A stretch of 64,000 nucleotides of DNA. Source: Blasia pusilla (taxonomy: Eukaryota > Marchantiophyta > Marchantiopsida > Blasiales). Numbering within the stretch: position 1 is the stretch's first letter; every line of letters begins with the position of its first letter. The stretch covers positions 66,526,001 to 66,590,000 of the forward strand of contig CM114271.1 of NCBI GenBank assembly GCA_050084515.1, given 5' to 3'. The translations under genes were made by a program, and so were the position numbers. This document shows, one piece after another, positions 35,961 to 47,190 of the stretch. The notes beneath the pieces are model-generated. The model worked only from the letters and a program-made list of their open reading frames with translations. It did no database searches and was not told the origin of the DNA.

Positions 35961-36292
35961 TTTAAAGGATCATAACCAGACTTTTACGTCAAAATGAATC
36001 ATTAGTATTCTCTCTTTTTAGTATTCTCTCTTTTATATTTGATTTCGAATGGTCTTTATTATTAGGTCTAATCGCTAGTGCGATCGAATCCGATGCAGTG
36101 ATAGGAAAGGAAAGGTGATTCAATTCCTGTCAGTTGAATCCGATAAAGCAACAGGAACCGAATCCTCTTTCCTGTCACTGAATCGGATTCTTGTTGGGAT
36201 TGTTTCAAGTCAATCGCCCCAAGTTCTGGAGAAAACCTCAAACTAGTGATGTCTGATTTCAAGGTTTGATAAATCTAACTTCAGGTGAATCG

Positions 36293-36484
36293 ATGGCGAC
36301 GAGAGGGAGCTACAAACCTGACGACGAAAAGCGCAGGTTGGTTGGTGTATGTGCAAACAATTCACGCACTGGTGAAGGGTGCGTGACCGACCGCACCGTC
36401 AATGGAGAGAGGACTGTGAACCTTCTTCGGGTTCCAATCTCTGTCAACGCGTTTCGTAGACTTTCCTGTCGTAATCGCGATTAG
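36293..36484 (+). CDS. Unrecognised 63-residue open frame at the edge of a GC-rich island
   Basis: ATG at 36293 begins MATRGSYKPDDEKRR, a hydrophilic, charged start. The frame ends just before the 49-bp minisatellite. I do not recognise a family. It could be a short leader exon, because GTGAAC and GTGTAT donor-like sites occur inside it, or it may be chance coding in GC-richer DNA. An imperfect inverted repeat of GAATCCGAT with TCCTGTCA-type motifs lies just upstream at 36085-36190. Confidence 0.2.
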   Translation: MATRGSYKPDDEKRRLVGVCANNSRTGEGCVTDRTVNGERTVNLLRVPISVNAFRRLSCRNRD

Positions 36485-36485
36485 C

Positions 36486-37030
36486 GCCGCACTTTCCTGA
36501 GATTCCCCGTCCCTTCCCTTCCCTTCCTTCAATGTCGTCCAGTGCCGCACTTTCCTGAGATTTCCCTTCCCTTCCCTCCAGTGTCGTCGTGTGCCGCACT
36601 TTCCCGAGGTTTCCCTTCCCTTCCCTCCAGTGTCGTCCTGTGCCGCACTTTCCCGAGGTTTCCCTTCCCTTCCCTCCAGTGTCGTCCTGTGCCGCACGTT
36701 CCTGAGATTTCCCTGCCCTTCCCTTCAATGTCGTCCTGTGCCGCACTTTCCTGAGATTCCCCTTCCCTTCCCTTCCCTTTCCTTTCCCTTCCCTTCCCTT
36801 CCCTTCAATTTCGTCCTGTTCTGCACTTTCCTGAGATTTCCCTTCCCTTTCCTTTCCCTTCCCTTCCCTTCCCTTCCCTTCCCTTCAATCTCGTCCTGTT
36901 CCGCACTTTCCTGAGATTTCCCTTCCCTTTCCTTTCCCTTCAATGTCGTCTTGTGCCGCACTTTCCTGAGATTTCCCTTCCCTTCCCTTCCCTTCCCTTC
37001 CCTTCCCTTCCATTCAATGTCGTCCTGTGC
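36486..37030. repeat. 49-bp minisatellite with an expanding CCCTT tract
   Basis: Units start GTGCCGCACTTTCC at 36542, 36591, 36640, 36689 and 36738, each 49 bp. Later units lengthen because the internal CCCTT run grows to many repeats. Each ends CAATGTCGTCCTGTGC or similar. The long glycine/arginine- and serine/proline-rich open frames over it are products of the repeat. Confidence 0.93.
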
Positions 37031-37078
37031 TTGTCACTGACAGATTCCGGAATTGCCTTTGGCAGGTCCTCCGGCGAT

Positions 37079-37380
37079 CCGGGAAGCGCGCTTGTTTGCA
37101 GATGTTGAGACTTCTCCGTTGCATAATCTCTGTAGATGCAGCAGCGGTAGGGAAGCGCACTTGTTTGCAGATGTTGAGTCTTCTCCGTTCCGTAATCTCT
37201 GTAGATGCAGCAAGCGGTAGGGAAGCGCACTTGTTTGCAGATGTTGAGTCTTCTCCGTTCCGTAATCTCTGTAGATGCAGCAAGCGGTAGGGCAGCGCGC
37301 TTGTTTGCAAGTGTCCAGTCTTCTCCGTTCCGTAATCTCTGTAGATGCAGCAGCAGTAGGGAAGTGCGCTTGTAACGGAG
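37079..37380. repeat. 70-bp tandem repeat, four units plus a partial
   Basis: GGGAAGCGC(A/G)CTTGTTTGCA starts units at about 37081, 37150, 37220 and 37290, followed by a partial near 37361. The units share TCTTCTCCGTTCCGTAATCT and CTGTAGATGCAGCA. It follows the 49-bp array directly, so two unrelated minisatellites abut. Confidence 0.93.
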
Positions 37381-37631
37381 CCCCGAGGGTTTAGGGGTGA
37401 AGTGCAGAGGGTTTACGGTTGAGCCTCACCCTCTGCGCTAAGACTTTTCTGTAGATTTTCACAAAGGAGATAGAATTTGAAGTTCTGAGCGTCCTATGAT
37501 TTTTATCATTTCCAGAATGACTATTCCCTTATGTTAATACTAGCCGGTGCCCACTAGTACTAAGGGAAAGAGAGCCCAAAGTTCGCCAGTGAAAGAGAAC
37601 CCAAAGGAGACAAAATTAGCGGGTGTTCCCG

Positions 37632-37865
37632 GATGAAAAAGAACCCAAGAAGACAAATTTAGTGTGCTTCAGAGGAGCTTTCATGCTTTGGCTTAGAATC
37701 GGCTACACATATCCGGATGAAAGTTTGTGCCCAAGGAGGTAAAGTTAGTGCGTTTCAGAGAAGCTTACATGCTTTGGCTCAGAAACAGCTACACATATCA
37801 AAAATGACAGATGAAAGTTTGTGCGTTTCAGCGGAACTTATGTGCTTTGGCTCAAACACATGTCA
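37632..37865. repeat. Three diverged tandem units of about 85-95 bp
   Basis: GATGAAA starts at 37632, 37716 and 37810 are each followed by GT(G/T)CTTCAGAGG- or GTTTCAG-like sequence, CATGCTTTGGCT and (for the first two) CGGCTACACATATC-like sequence. A partial unit precedes them at 37590. Confidence 0.75.
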
Positions 37866-40360
37866 AACTTTTCTGCACCCTTTGTGAAAAAGGATGCACA
37901 TGCCTCTCCAAATCAATTATTAAGTCACAAGTATCAGAGAATCTCTTAAAAGAGTCCATCCTCAAATCAGTTATTATGGCACAAAAGATCGTAGAGATGT
38001 CGGAGGAGGGTTCCATCCGACCTCTGTCTAGTGACCTCTCTAGGAAAAGAGCAGAAACCTTTTCGCCATAAGGTGTGAAGTTTGAATTTGGACAGCCAAT
38101 ACATTCGAAATGGTTTACAATTGCAATCCTAAAGTTCTGAAGGAGAGCACCTGCACTCTGAACCTGTGGATGAAACAGAGCACTCAAACGCATGGAAAAG
38201 GTGTATCTGAGACCTAGAGAAGACTGGAAAGCAATAACCAATAAATGCTGTAACCAAAGGAGTGGAAAGCAGCCACTCAATATATACTCTCCACAACCAG
38301 ATTTCCAAATCCCTTCACGACTCAGGTTTTAAGCTAGTGTGGTAAGACCCAGTTGTTTAGGAGCCGAGATTTAGGTCCTAACTGCTGCAGTCGTTGATAT
38401 GTGAGTGTTTTGTGAGATCCTAATAAATAACTTCTGGAAGCTCATACCTCCTTTTACTACACACCAAAGTATGATAGAGCCCTCCATGCCACTTTTCTTC
38501 ATTGCTGCCTCCTCCCAGTCACATCATCCAAACGAGCCGCAGGTTGTAACAGGCACTACTTCATGAGTGCAGTCTGTGAGACTTCACACCTATCTTCACA
38601 CATGCAACAATATTGAGAACATTGAAAACTTCCTAGCTAACTCTATGCCATCAATGGGAACTTGAGAACAGCTGTTGAGATCATATCGCCAGGGAACTAC
38701 GTGGTAGCAACAAATCAACCAGAGGGAAGAGCCGAACGCCACTGGCACTAAGAGGGGAGGGGTAATTCCTATTTTGGTTGTGAAGGTTTAGGGAACTAAA
38801 AGACTGAGAAAGAGACACGAGAGACTGTAACATTAAGTAGTGCCTGTAGCATCCTTGTCACCATAGAAACCCTTCATGGTTGGATGGGTGCAGAGGGAGA
38901 AGTTAAAAAAGTACCATATGAAAGGAGAGAAGCTCTCATACAGAGTGTTGGTGCTGAGCCTATCAACAAAGAACCTTTGAAAGGTAGTCAGAGGTCCCTG
39001 AGGCCCAAGATACTCACCTTGAGATGCAATGTACAAAGCAGTGAACCGGCCGATGAATTAAACAAGAGCAAAGACCTAGATCTGGACATGTGGACATGAC
39101 AAAGGCCTGCCAAATCAACCATAAGGGTTGACTGATCTGCTTCTTGTTATAGAGAAAAGACAGGAAGTGCTTCTGTTATGTCCAAACAACCATGAGCCGG
39201 ACAACCTCATAAAATCAAAATATCAACATAGAAATAGCTACAACTAGGCACAATCAAACACGACCTTCCGAAGCAGAACTTTATTATCCACATTGAGTTA
39301 GGAAATCTCTCAATCACGCCAACAGTAGCCATACCAACAGCTACAATACTTCCCACATTCAACTCAACCTTTCTCTATGACAAATCAAAGACTCCAACAA
39401 ATCACAAGTGAAAACGCCACTTGCAAGGAGGAAGTAGAAGCTTGACAAATACACTCTGAACCAAGAAAACTATCACTGCCAAGTCTAGTAATTTATTTGT
39501 TCTCCAATGTAACCCCATTCCGAAGCTGAAAAATTATGATGTGTTTTGAGAAATCATGACAAATAGCAAAACATAGGGCTCCAAGCACAAAACAACACTG
39601 CATCATTGCACCAAGATATGCCAAGTGTCAACTATTCTAAGGGATGTCCACAACAGCTCAAACATTCAAAAATTTTACTGCAAAATGCAAGCTTATCCAA
39701 AGCAATATGTTCCATGTAAACCACAAGATACCGCATTTGCATCAGACCAAAACTTTGAATTGATATTAGTACAAGTTCACCTGCTCAGCTTATCTCTTCT
39801 ATGACAAATCAGAAAGCCACACGAGCTCCTGCTTATCTATCTGGTTGCTCATGTTACTTCAACCACATAACCATCACTTCTGAACAAAATCCGGAAGGGT
39901 AAGAGTGCACCATTGACTACTCCATTACCCTATCAGACATCTGGAGCTGGAGAAACTAGTATTAGTCAACAAAAAAGAGCTTAAGGTATGCACAGACCAG
40001 CAGTGGTGCATGAGTACACTCCATGGATTGAATTTATGGAGTTTCAAACTAATACATTGCGCCCAAAAGCTCAATTGCCCTACAGTACACAGAACTGGTA
40101 AGAATCCTACACTCTGCTTTCAAAGGGAGCTTATGATACACAATCTATTCCTTGCACCCCCAAAATACGAATCCATTACTGGAGCAAGAATTTAGAGGGG
40201 AGCAAGGTGGGCTTGTGGGGGGGGCAGGGAACAAAAATCCACTCACAAAGTAACCCTCCATTGATGGAGCAGCAATCTAACGGGTGGAGTTTGACTTCAC
40301 CAAACATGTAACCCAAAATATCAAGCCGTTGACGCACAAGATTCAAGAGGTGGAGATGTG
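37866..40360. other. No confidently supported gene
   Basis: A minus-strand frame at 39036-38833 and another at 38280-37852 have mixed composition, but no recognised domain or consistent exon chain. The stretch may include the 3' untranslated part of the SRPBCC gene, which ends at 40364. Confidence 0.4.
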
Positions 40361-40363
40361 ACT

Positions 40364-40888
40364 TCACAAAAGGTCCACAATTGGAGCATCTACAAGGGTA
40401 CGAGCTTTGGCTTCGAGGTCATTCAAAAACAGACTATATCCAGCAACCATAAATCTAAGAATCTCATCCCTAGATTTGTGTTCTTGAGGACTTTGCTCCC
40501 CTTTCAAAACCATAACATAGTCTCCACCTTCACCCTTCTCCAAAGAGAAAGTGGCTCTGTAGTCTTTCCACCCTAGACTGCTATCGACAATCTCGTAGGT
40601 GAATGTGTAATCTTCATGGCTGATATGCAGAAGCCTCTCGTCAGAATACCATGAAAGCTCGGGTGTCCGGTTATTTGTACACCGTCGAACAGTTCCCACA
40701 GTGTTTCCTTCACCTTCCAGACCTACACAATCTGTCACCAAACTACACCATTCAAGGTTGCAGAAATCGCTTGCAACTGCCCAAATTTTGTTTACCGACA
40801 CAATTGTGTGAAGTCTGTACCCTGCCCGCCATTTCACACTGCTAACCTGCTGCTCTGTTCCAGGCTCTGTTGTCATTGGTTCCGACAT
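40364..40888 (-). CDS. START/Bet v1-like (SRPBCC, polyketide cyclase 2-type) protein
   Basis: A complete 174-residue open frame starts at the first true ATG, giving MSEPMTTEPG. The domain runs from about residue 20 (VKWRAGYRLHTIVSVNKIWA) through SDFCNLEWCSLVTDCVGLEG and GTVRRC, then RLLHISHEDYTFTYEIVD. It ends with a long amphipathic helix, FLNDLEAKARTLVD. This order (W.....V....VW....DFCNL..W.P....C...EG..G..R.C) is that of the plant lachrymatory-factor-synthase-like/polyketide-cyclase group, which binds small hydrophobic ligands in a helix-grip cavity. The ligand and reaction cannot be inferred here. No signal or transit peptide is obvious, so a soluble cytosolic protein is likely. TTGTCTCAAG just upstream could be a 3' splice site of a leader intron. 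A neighbouring gene lies upstream on the same strand. Confidence 0.78.
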   Translation of the reverse strand: MSEPMTTEPGTEQQVSSVKWRAGYRLHTIVSVNKIWAVASDFCNLEWCSLVTDCVGLEGEGNTVGTVRRCTNNRTPELSWYSDERLLHISHEDYTFTYEIVDSSLGWKDYRATFSLEKGEGGDYVMVLKGEQSPQEHKSRDEILRFMVAGYSLFLNDLEAKARTLVDAPIVDLL

Positions 40889-41431
40889 GGATGGGGCTTG
40901 AGACAAGTAAATCAGAGTGCAAGATTAACTTATCAATTGTGATTCTCACAAACTGGAAGCGGGAAGCCACACTAGGCAAGTTTAAATGTGAAGAGCATCT
41001 GCATCGCAATCAGATCAGATGGATGTGAGTGTCCTCGACTACACCAGCAAACAAAATAATCAAGTTTTTCCACCACCAAAGGCTACACTTGTTTGGATTG
41101 TTTGGAAAAGAATTAACTTGTCTTCGATAAGTGAAAGCTTACTCTCGGTTCCCAACACGTAGAACCCAGTTTCACTCAAAATATTCTACAAGCAGCGAGT
41201 TGCCCACTACTACATCTGCACTTTGGAGAACGCGTTCGACATTTCCAGTTCCGACTCTGGGCAGAATACTATCATATCCCTCAATCGGTCTGCATTTCGG
41301 AATATGGTTTCCATTCTGCTCTTTCCACGGCTTCAACTCCGAGATAATTGGAGATGGCCTCTTTCTACCTAAAATCGACAATAAGTTGGAACACCTGAAT
41401 CATTACCTATAAGTAGCAGACTTATCCTTAC

Positions 41432-42352
41432 TCACTGAGCTGTTTCCTTCTCACAAGTTGTAGCCTGAGCTAAACTCTTCTGCAATCGCACAACATACCA
41501 AACAGTTAAAAGCGCAACCGCTGAGACGACGAGCAACAAACGCATGAATGCTGGAAATCTTACTGAAGGCTCTGAAGCCTCCCCAGATTCGATCCAAGTT
41601 TGGAAAAAGACAGCAAGAGAAAACCAAACTCGCAGTCCACAGTTCCGGACACGCGGTGCCCCCGCGACACTCGAATAGCGAACGGCGAGGAATCTCTGCA
41701 ATTTGAATCCAGGAATACAACACTCAACGCGGTCTGCAATTCAAACACGTCTTTCACTCATTGACCTAACGTGGCGCTTCGCACTGCGAATACGACGCCA
41801 TGGCGCGACCCAAGCAACAACTGTGAGTAATCTGAGTGGATCAAAGCTTCAATTAAACGGTCACTCACTTCTACACTCGATTGAGACATATCTTTCCCCG
41901 ATAGACCTAACACGCAATTTCCCACCCACGACGATGAAACAAATATTTCCAAACCCTCTCCAAAGCGAATCCCGCCATTAAAAAGACCCTAATTCGAACA
42001 AACTTGCAAGTCCACACAGAAAGAAAAACAAAACAAAAAAAGAGTCGGACAGATTCACAAGCTTCCCACGAAGATCTTCGTCGAGCTCAATCAATCCAGA
42101 AATCCTTCGCCCTTCTCCACATACCTAAATCCCAACCACTGAAACCCTCACACCCGCACCTCAATCGCGCAACACATTGGGAGGACGATTTACAGCCATC
42201 CCAAACCGCGAAATCAGAGCCTAGCAGCCTCGAAAGATGCCAATTTTTCGCAGCGCCAAACGCAAATGGCGTACGCGATCCAGACCACGACTCAACATAT
42301 TTCTCACCTGCAAAACGTCCGCGTATAGCTCCCTCCGCGTGCTCACTGTCAT
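41432..42352 (-). CDS. Putative two-exon small membrane protein, family unknown
   Basis: On the minus strand, exon 1 (42352-42308) reads MTVSTRRELYADVLQ and ends at the donor GTGAGA. Exon 2 (41695-41432) follows the acceptor ATTGCAG in the same phase and reads RFLAVRYSSVAG to the stop. The 102-residue product has a hydrophobic stretch at about 35-48 (LRVWFSLAVFFQTW) and a strong membrane helix at about 65-84 (FMRLLLVVSAVALLTVWYVV), followed by a charged tail. The consistent phase and good splice signals support a real gene, but I recognise no family and the large intron could hide another exon. It lies about 540 bp upstream of the SRPBCC gene on the same strand. Confidence 0.4.
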
Positions 42353-42639
42353 GCACTCGTTCTTCTCGCTGAATTCCAGTCAGCGATTCATTTCTTGAAC
42401 TCAGAGAGATGGATTACAAGACGACACGCGCAGAGAGCGCGGCCTTCTTGCGCGTCGCCGTCGCCGTCTGGAAGAAGACGGCGCAGGCCGCCACTTCCGC
42501 GAGTGACTGGACGGACGATCTGGCGTGACTCAATTCGGCCACGCCATATATATCTGCTATAAATCATATTAAATAAGCAGTATTTTTTTTCTTTATATTT
42601 CAAATCTAATATGATTTTTTAAATAACTGTTCAGTTGTG

Positions 42640-43035
42640 TTACAACACCCTCTTGGAAAAGACAAAGATGCGCTTCGATAAAACGAGTGATGGAAAACCC
42701 ATCGGAAGTACAAAAGAGGGGGACTCAAAGAGTCAAAACCTGAAGGCCACAACACGACCAGAAAAGGAAGAAGGGGGCATTCCCCCTAACGAAACTCACC
42801 AACAAAGAGAGACAATATCAGCAACAACAAGAGAGCTATGACTACTACTAAGTGGGCCTCTAGGCGTCGGCGTCTTTGAGCCGCCCGCAAAATCCCAGGC
42901 ATTTTTTAACGCTTATGGAGACCCGCCTGTCTACAATTTTCAGAGCTAAGGACAACCCTGAAAGTGGAGATGATTTGATCCGTAATGAACAGTCGAACCT
43001 CTCCCCATAGCCCCATACATCTCTATGGCGGGGAT
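42640..43035 (-). repeat. Unrecognised repeat family G, copy D (minus)
   Basis: Read on the minus strand, it begins ATAGAGATGTATGGGGCTAT and later has AGAGGCCCACTTAGTAGTAG, GCTGATATTGTCTC and CTTTGAGTCCCCCTCTTTTG. These match the copies at 46.9, 47.5, 48.7 and 49.1 kb in the same order. The translated strand reads TPRGPLSSSHSSLVVADIVS, with a stop shortly after. Confidence 0.75.
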
Positions 43036-44420
43036 GAAGATGTGATTTGCCGCCGCTCCTTGTAACATTCGCCCTTGGGTTCGTGACCGCCTCCCGCGTA
43101 GGATCTCTCGAGCTGCGGATTTTCGAGCCACCATGAGTCGGATAGGTGACCCTTCCGCGACGGCGGTGGGGACATCTCCATGTGCGAACGACCGGACGTC
43201 GTCGCCTCTCCCTCCTCCCCTCCTCCTCCGTTCGCCCGCGCTCCTCCTCCTCCTCCTCATTTGCCATCAGCCCGCGAGCAAATCCATAAATCCCCTCCTT
43301 CTTCCGCACTCACTCACTCGCCTCTTGGAAGGAAAGAGTTCTCCCACAGCCAACCGCCACATTTGTTTTTAAAAAGGTAATTTTTTTAATTTTTTTAATT
43401 TTTTCAATAATTTTTGAAATAGAAAGCACATGCCACTCTACTTTGGTGGGGTTTAGGAATTCCCATCCCCACGAGCGAGAGGGTCGCACACCATTTTCAG
43501 AATTTTTGTGGGAATTTTTAAGTCCTTCTTTGGCCAACACTTCCCTTCCCCTTTATATATTGTCTTGTCATATAATCAACAAAAAGTTTATTTTGGGTTT
43601 CGAGAGGGTTTAGGGTGGATTAATAAAGAGGTTTAACGAGTATCCGGCCTTAGTGGGGGATAAAAAGGAAATTGGGATGAGAATTTTTTGGAGTTGGGTG
43701 AATTAGTGGTAAGTTTTAGTAGAAGTTGGGCCGGTTTATTAGTGAGGAAAATAATTTATAATGGATAGGCTGTAGTATTTTGAATATCGATGAATGTTAC
43801 GAGGGTGGAGAAGATTCTAGGGCGCCACTAATCCAATCCTTCATTAGAGCGTTACTAGTAGGTAATTGTACGATGCATCGAGGTTAACGATGGGTAATTT
43901 GCATTTCCCATCATTAATTGTCCCTAATAGACCCCAAACTTGACTGACCTTAAAATTTACTTAAAAATATCCAAAGACATGTGCCAAGACCTAATTGGCT
44001 AAAGATGTGATATGTCACCAAGGAGAGGTGCTTGAAAATAAAAGGAGCACTCTCCAATAATAATATAGATTGGCCAATAACTATTTACAAATAGTGGAGT
44101 AGGTGGAGTGTGAAGAATAAGGAGAGGAAAATACACACAAAAGTAAAAGGGATGGAAGAGAACATTGTGACCAAATACTAAGGAAGAGGAGAGAATATGA
44201 TATAAAATAATAATAAGGAATAAAAATTTAAAAAAATAAGGAGAGGACATGCAGGAGGTAGGATTGGATGTAGAAGAGGGGAACACCAGAATATATATGA
44301 CATGGAGTTAAGTTGAACGGAAAGAAAATAACCCCAATTTGTGAGGTTTGTTGAATGGTGGATATAAGGAAAAAAAATTAAGAAATATTGAAGGATGGCT
44401 TAGAAAAAAAAATTCCAGCA
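43036..44420. other. GC-rich block to 43.37 kb, then AT-rich; no gene recognised
   Basis: The GC-rich part gives long arginine- or proline-rich frames on both strands without a domain. After 43.38 kb only AT-rich sequence is seen. Confidence 0.45.
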
Positions 44421-44424
44421 CGAA

Positions 44425-44800
44425 TAAAGAAAGTATCTCAAAGAGAAAGAGCCTTGGATTTTATGTCACAATTCAATAAGAATGAGAGTGTCGCACTTTC
44501 TTATTATCTTAGGTAGCTTCTTTGTTGAGAGAAAAAAAAATCATGGAAAAGGAGAGAACATTTAAAATAGGGCCTACTTATAGAGGCCTTAAGTAAATAG
44601 AGACAAGAGTCAAGAATGCATCTCAAAGAGCCTCGAAGTTGATGGCATAATCCACTTGGAAGAATATTGCCACATCTTCTTATGTTCGTGCTAGAGAGCT
44701 TCCCTACAACAAGAAAAAATCATCAACATTGATAGAGCATTTAAAATAGGACCTACTGGTAGAGGCCCAAAAAAAAGAATGTTGTAAGAAGTATGAATCT
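44425..44800. repeat. Diverged tandem duplication, about 180-bp unit
   Basis: GAACATTTAAAATAGGGCCT at 44556 recurs as GAGCATTTAAAATAGGACCT near 44734, each with upstream AAAGAGCCT(T/C)G and TAGAGAGCTTC- or TAGGTAGCTTC-like sequence in the same order. Confidence 0.7.
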
Positions 44801-46850
44801 AAAGGCGGATGTGCATAAGCATATGATAAAATCTTAGGTGAATGCACAAAAGACATTTCAAGAAAAATGTACATATGTTTCATCGTGTGGGGCCTTTGCA
44901 TAAAAACTATATCTATTGTTGGGGTCGTATTTAAATTTAAATTAAGTAAAATAAGTACGGTTCAACATGAGATTCTTTTTCATGTTACTCTTATCATGTA
45001 GGTCATTACATCTTGAAGTATGTATCACTTGTGCCCCCTCAAGCGTCGGTCTAGTTTCTATTTTCGTTTGTTTCTGCAGCTTACTCTATTCTAGCTCAAC
45101 GAAATGAAAATAATATCTACTGGATATGGTGGTTCGAACCTGGAAGCTACCATAATCTCCCTCGGCAAAACCGCAAAGCCGAGCATTGGAAAACAAAGCA
45201 CTCGGAAAATAAATATTTGTCATTATGTAGGATGTAGTTATCTCAAAACAATTGTTGTAGTGCTTTGTTACACAAATATCCACTTTGAAAGGAAGTCTCA
45301 AAGCCCTCCTTGACTACTCATTTGTCCCTAGGTCTCATGAGGCAAGAATGTTTACTTTAGATATCTTACTTTATATCATCATTATTCATCCATATTACCA
45401 ATGTTTGGTCATAAATTGGCATGTGTAATGCATACATTCCTCCTCTTACCATTACTAGTAAGAATGTATGAACAAGGAATTGGCATTCCATTAACATATA
45501 TTAACAAACAGTTTGGTATGGTTAATGCCTCTCTATTTTTATTATTTTTTCTTACTTTCATTTCAAGATTATTAAAAAAAATCCAACTCCAAAGAAGGCA
45601 AGAGAAGTCTTTTTATTCTATTATAAAGCTTCCAATTTTTTTAACCTTCATTCTTTCAAGTATAATATAGATGAAACTATTGAGTATTCCATTCATAAAT
45701 AGTTACATGAAAGTTAGTAATTCACTTCATTTCCTTTCTATAAAAGGTAATTTAACACCACATTTTTCCTTTGATATATAAATTTTAGCACATTTCAAAT
45801 ATCTATATATACTATAGTTTGAGGATTTCTTTTAAGCTTGTCAACACTTTAGGAGCATGATTCATGGAAGAAAATTATTAAAAATCTTGAGTAATACAAC
45901 ATTTTTAGAAAACCCATAGTTTTAAACAAAAATTTATTTAAATTATTAATTTCATTATTGTGTATCGCATTGTCATCTTACTAGTAAGGTGACAATGCGA
46001 TACACAATATTGGACATATGGTAACCTCCACTTTGGCAATCAAGAATATTACCATGTGGGGAAATATTTTTAATAAATGAAGTGAGGTTTTTTCAAAGAA
46101 GAAATATAAGATATCATGTTGCTCTTATGGAAGGAAACAAAATGGGTCATTAAGTTACATGTGTATATAAATGAATTGAACACTTTGTAATTTTTTAATA
46201 TTTTAAAGGAAGGTTATTTTATTGATATCACAAAGAGAACTATTTTAAAATTAATGACATCTCATACTAAAATAATGAGGGTTTCTTGTCTTTTATCAAA
46301 TTGCAATATTTAAGATATACATTTTAAATTAAAGCACTGATTCTTACATTTAATATTTTTTTTCTAAAAAGAAGGAGACATATTTTATCTAAATAAAGAT
46401 ATAGAGAGATTACTCAAATTATCCTCATCAAGAAAAAATAGACCATTATTTTTTATATCACGAAAATATACACTAGATTAAAAGATGTCGTCTACGTCGT
46501 GTCCAACTTCTTCACTACGTATCACATATCCATTCCCCTTCTTCAAAAATGAAATCGTTACGCTAAATTTGGTTTTCAAATTATCCATTATTATTTGTGT
46601 ATGGCATAGTTTATATATTAGTAGAAATTAAAAGAGACTTTTTTTTCAATTTCTTACACATGTAAAAACATCCTTTATAAAATAAGTTTTGTGCAAGTGT
46701 TGGAAAGAAAAGTGAGAAACCCCAAACAATCGTTTATAAGCATGGGAAGATAGGTGTCAACCATTATTTCTAGGTATTCTATTTCTTTTATTTTAACTAA
46801 ATCATATAAGCCACTTTATCGAGGATTGTCCTCAACAAAGTGGCTTATAT
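44801..46850. other. AT-rich stretch, no gene seen, two palindromes
   Basis: Apart from the inverted repeats at 45957-46008 and 46803-46851, nothing is recognised. GGTTCGAACCTGG at 45131 looks like a tRNA B box, but there is no tRNA fold around it. Confidence 0.5.
45957..46008. repeat. 52-bp near-perfect palindrome
   Basis: 24-bp arms (ATTGTGTATCGCATTGTCAT plus CTTA and its complement) meet at a central CTAG, with one mismatch. The centre TTACTAGTAA and the GCGATACACA-type arm resemble plant transposon ends, so this may be two such ends joined head to head. Confidence 0.93.
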
Positions 46851-46851
46851 G
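46803..46851. repeat. Inverted repeat, 23-bp arms, 3-nt loop
   Basis: CATATAAGCCACTTTATCGA with GGA following pairs with 46829-46851, with two mismatches, around TTG. It stands immediately before copy A of repeat family G. Confidence 0.9.
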
Positions 46852-46854
46852 GTT

Positions 46855-47190
46855 CACTCATTATCTCCAGCCAAGAAATGCGTTGTCATTTGCTAGTGTG
46901 ATTCTTTTTTATAAGGCAATAGGTCTTCATAGTCTTGCAGCGTGCCCAAGCTTGTGGGCTTTGCACCGAGTTCACGCTATGGGGGAAGTTGGCACTAGAG
47001 GCCCACTTATTGGTAATCATATCTTTCTAGGTGATGTTGATATTGTTTCTGCTATTGGTAAGTTTAGCTGGTAGGGGGGATGTCCCTTTTTCTTTTTCGT
47101 GGCCGGTTGTAACCTTCATGTACTCGACTCTTTGAGTCCTCCTTTTTTGAATTCCAGATGGGTTTTCCATGACCCGCTTTTTCTTAAGTT
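46855..47190 (+). repeat. Repeat family G, copy A
   Basis: It contains AGAGGCCCACTTATTGGTAA, GTGATGTTGATATTGTTTCT, CCTTCATGTACTCGACTCTT and GATGGGTTTTCCATGACCC. One frame reads GTRGPLIGNHIFLGDVDIVS, then AIGKFSW and a stop. It matches copies B-E. Confidence 0.78.

Noticed and set aside
36750-37015. CCCTT runs as interstitial telomere repeats
   Set aside because: Plant telomere repeats are CCCTAAA-type; here the run is an internal part of the 49-bp unit.
38833-39036. Minus-strand frame reading through LYIASQ-like sequence to a good GTGAGT donor
   Set aside because: No second exon in phase and no recognisable family could be found.
42860-43380. Long arginine/glutamate-rich and proline-rich frames
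   Set aside because: Composition-driven on both strands; part overlaps repeat copy D.
45131-45143. tRNA B-box-like GGTTCGAACCTGG
   Set aside because: No acceptor stem, A box or cloverleaf surrounds it.
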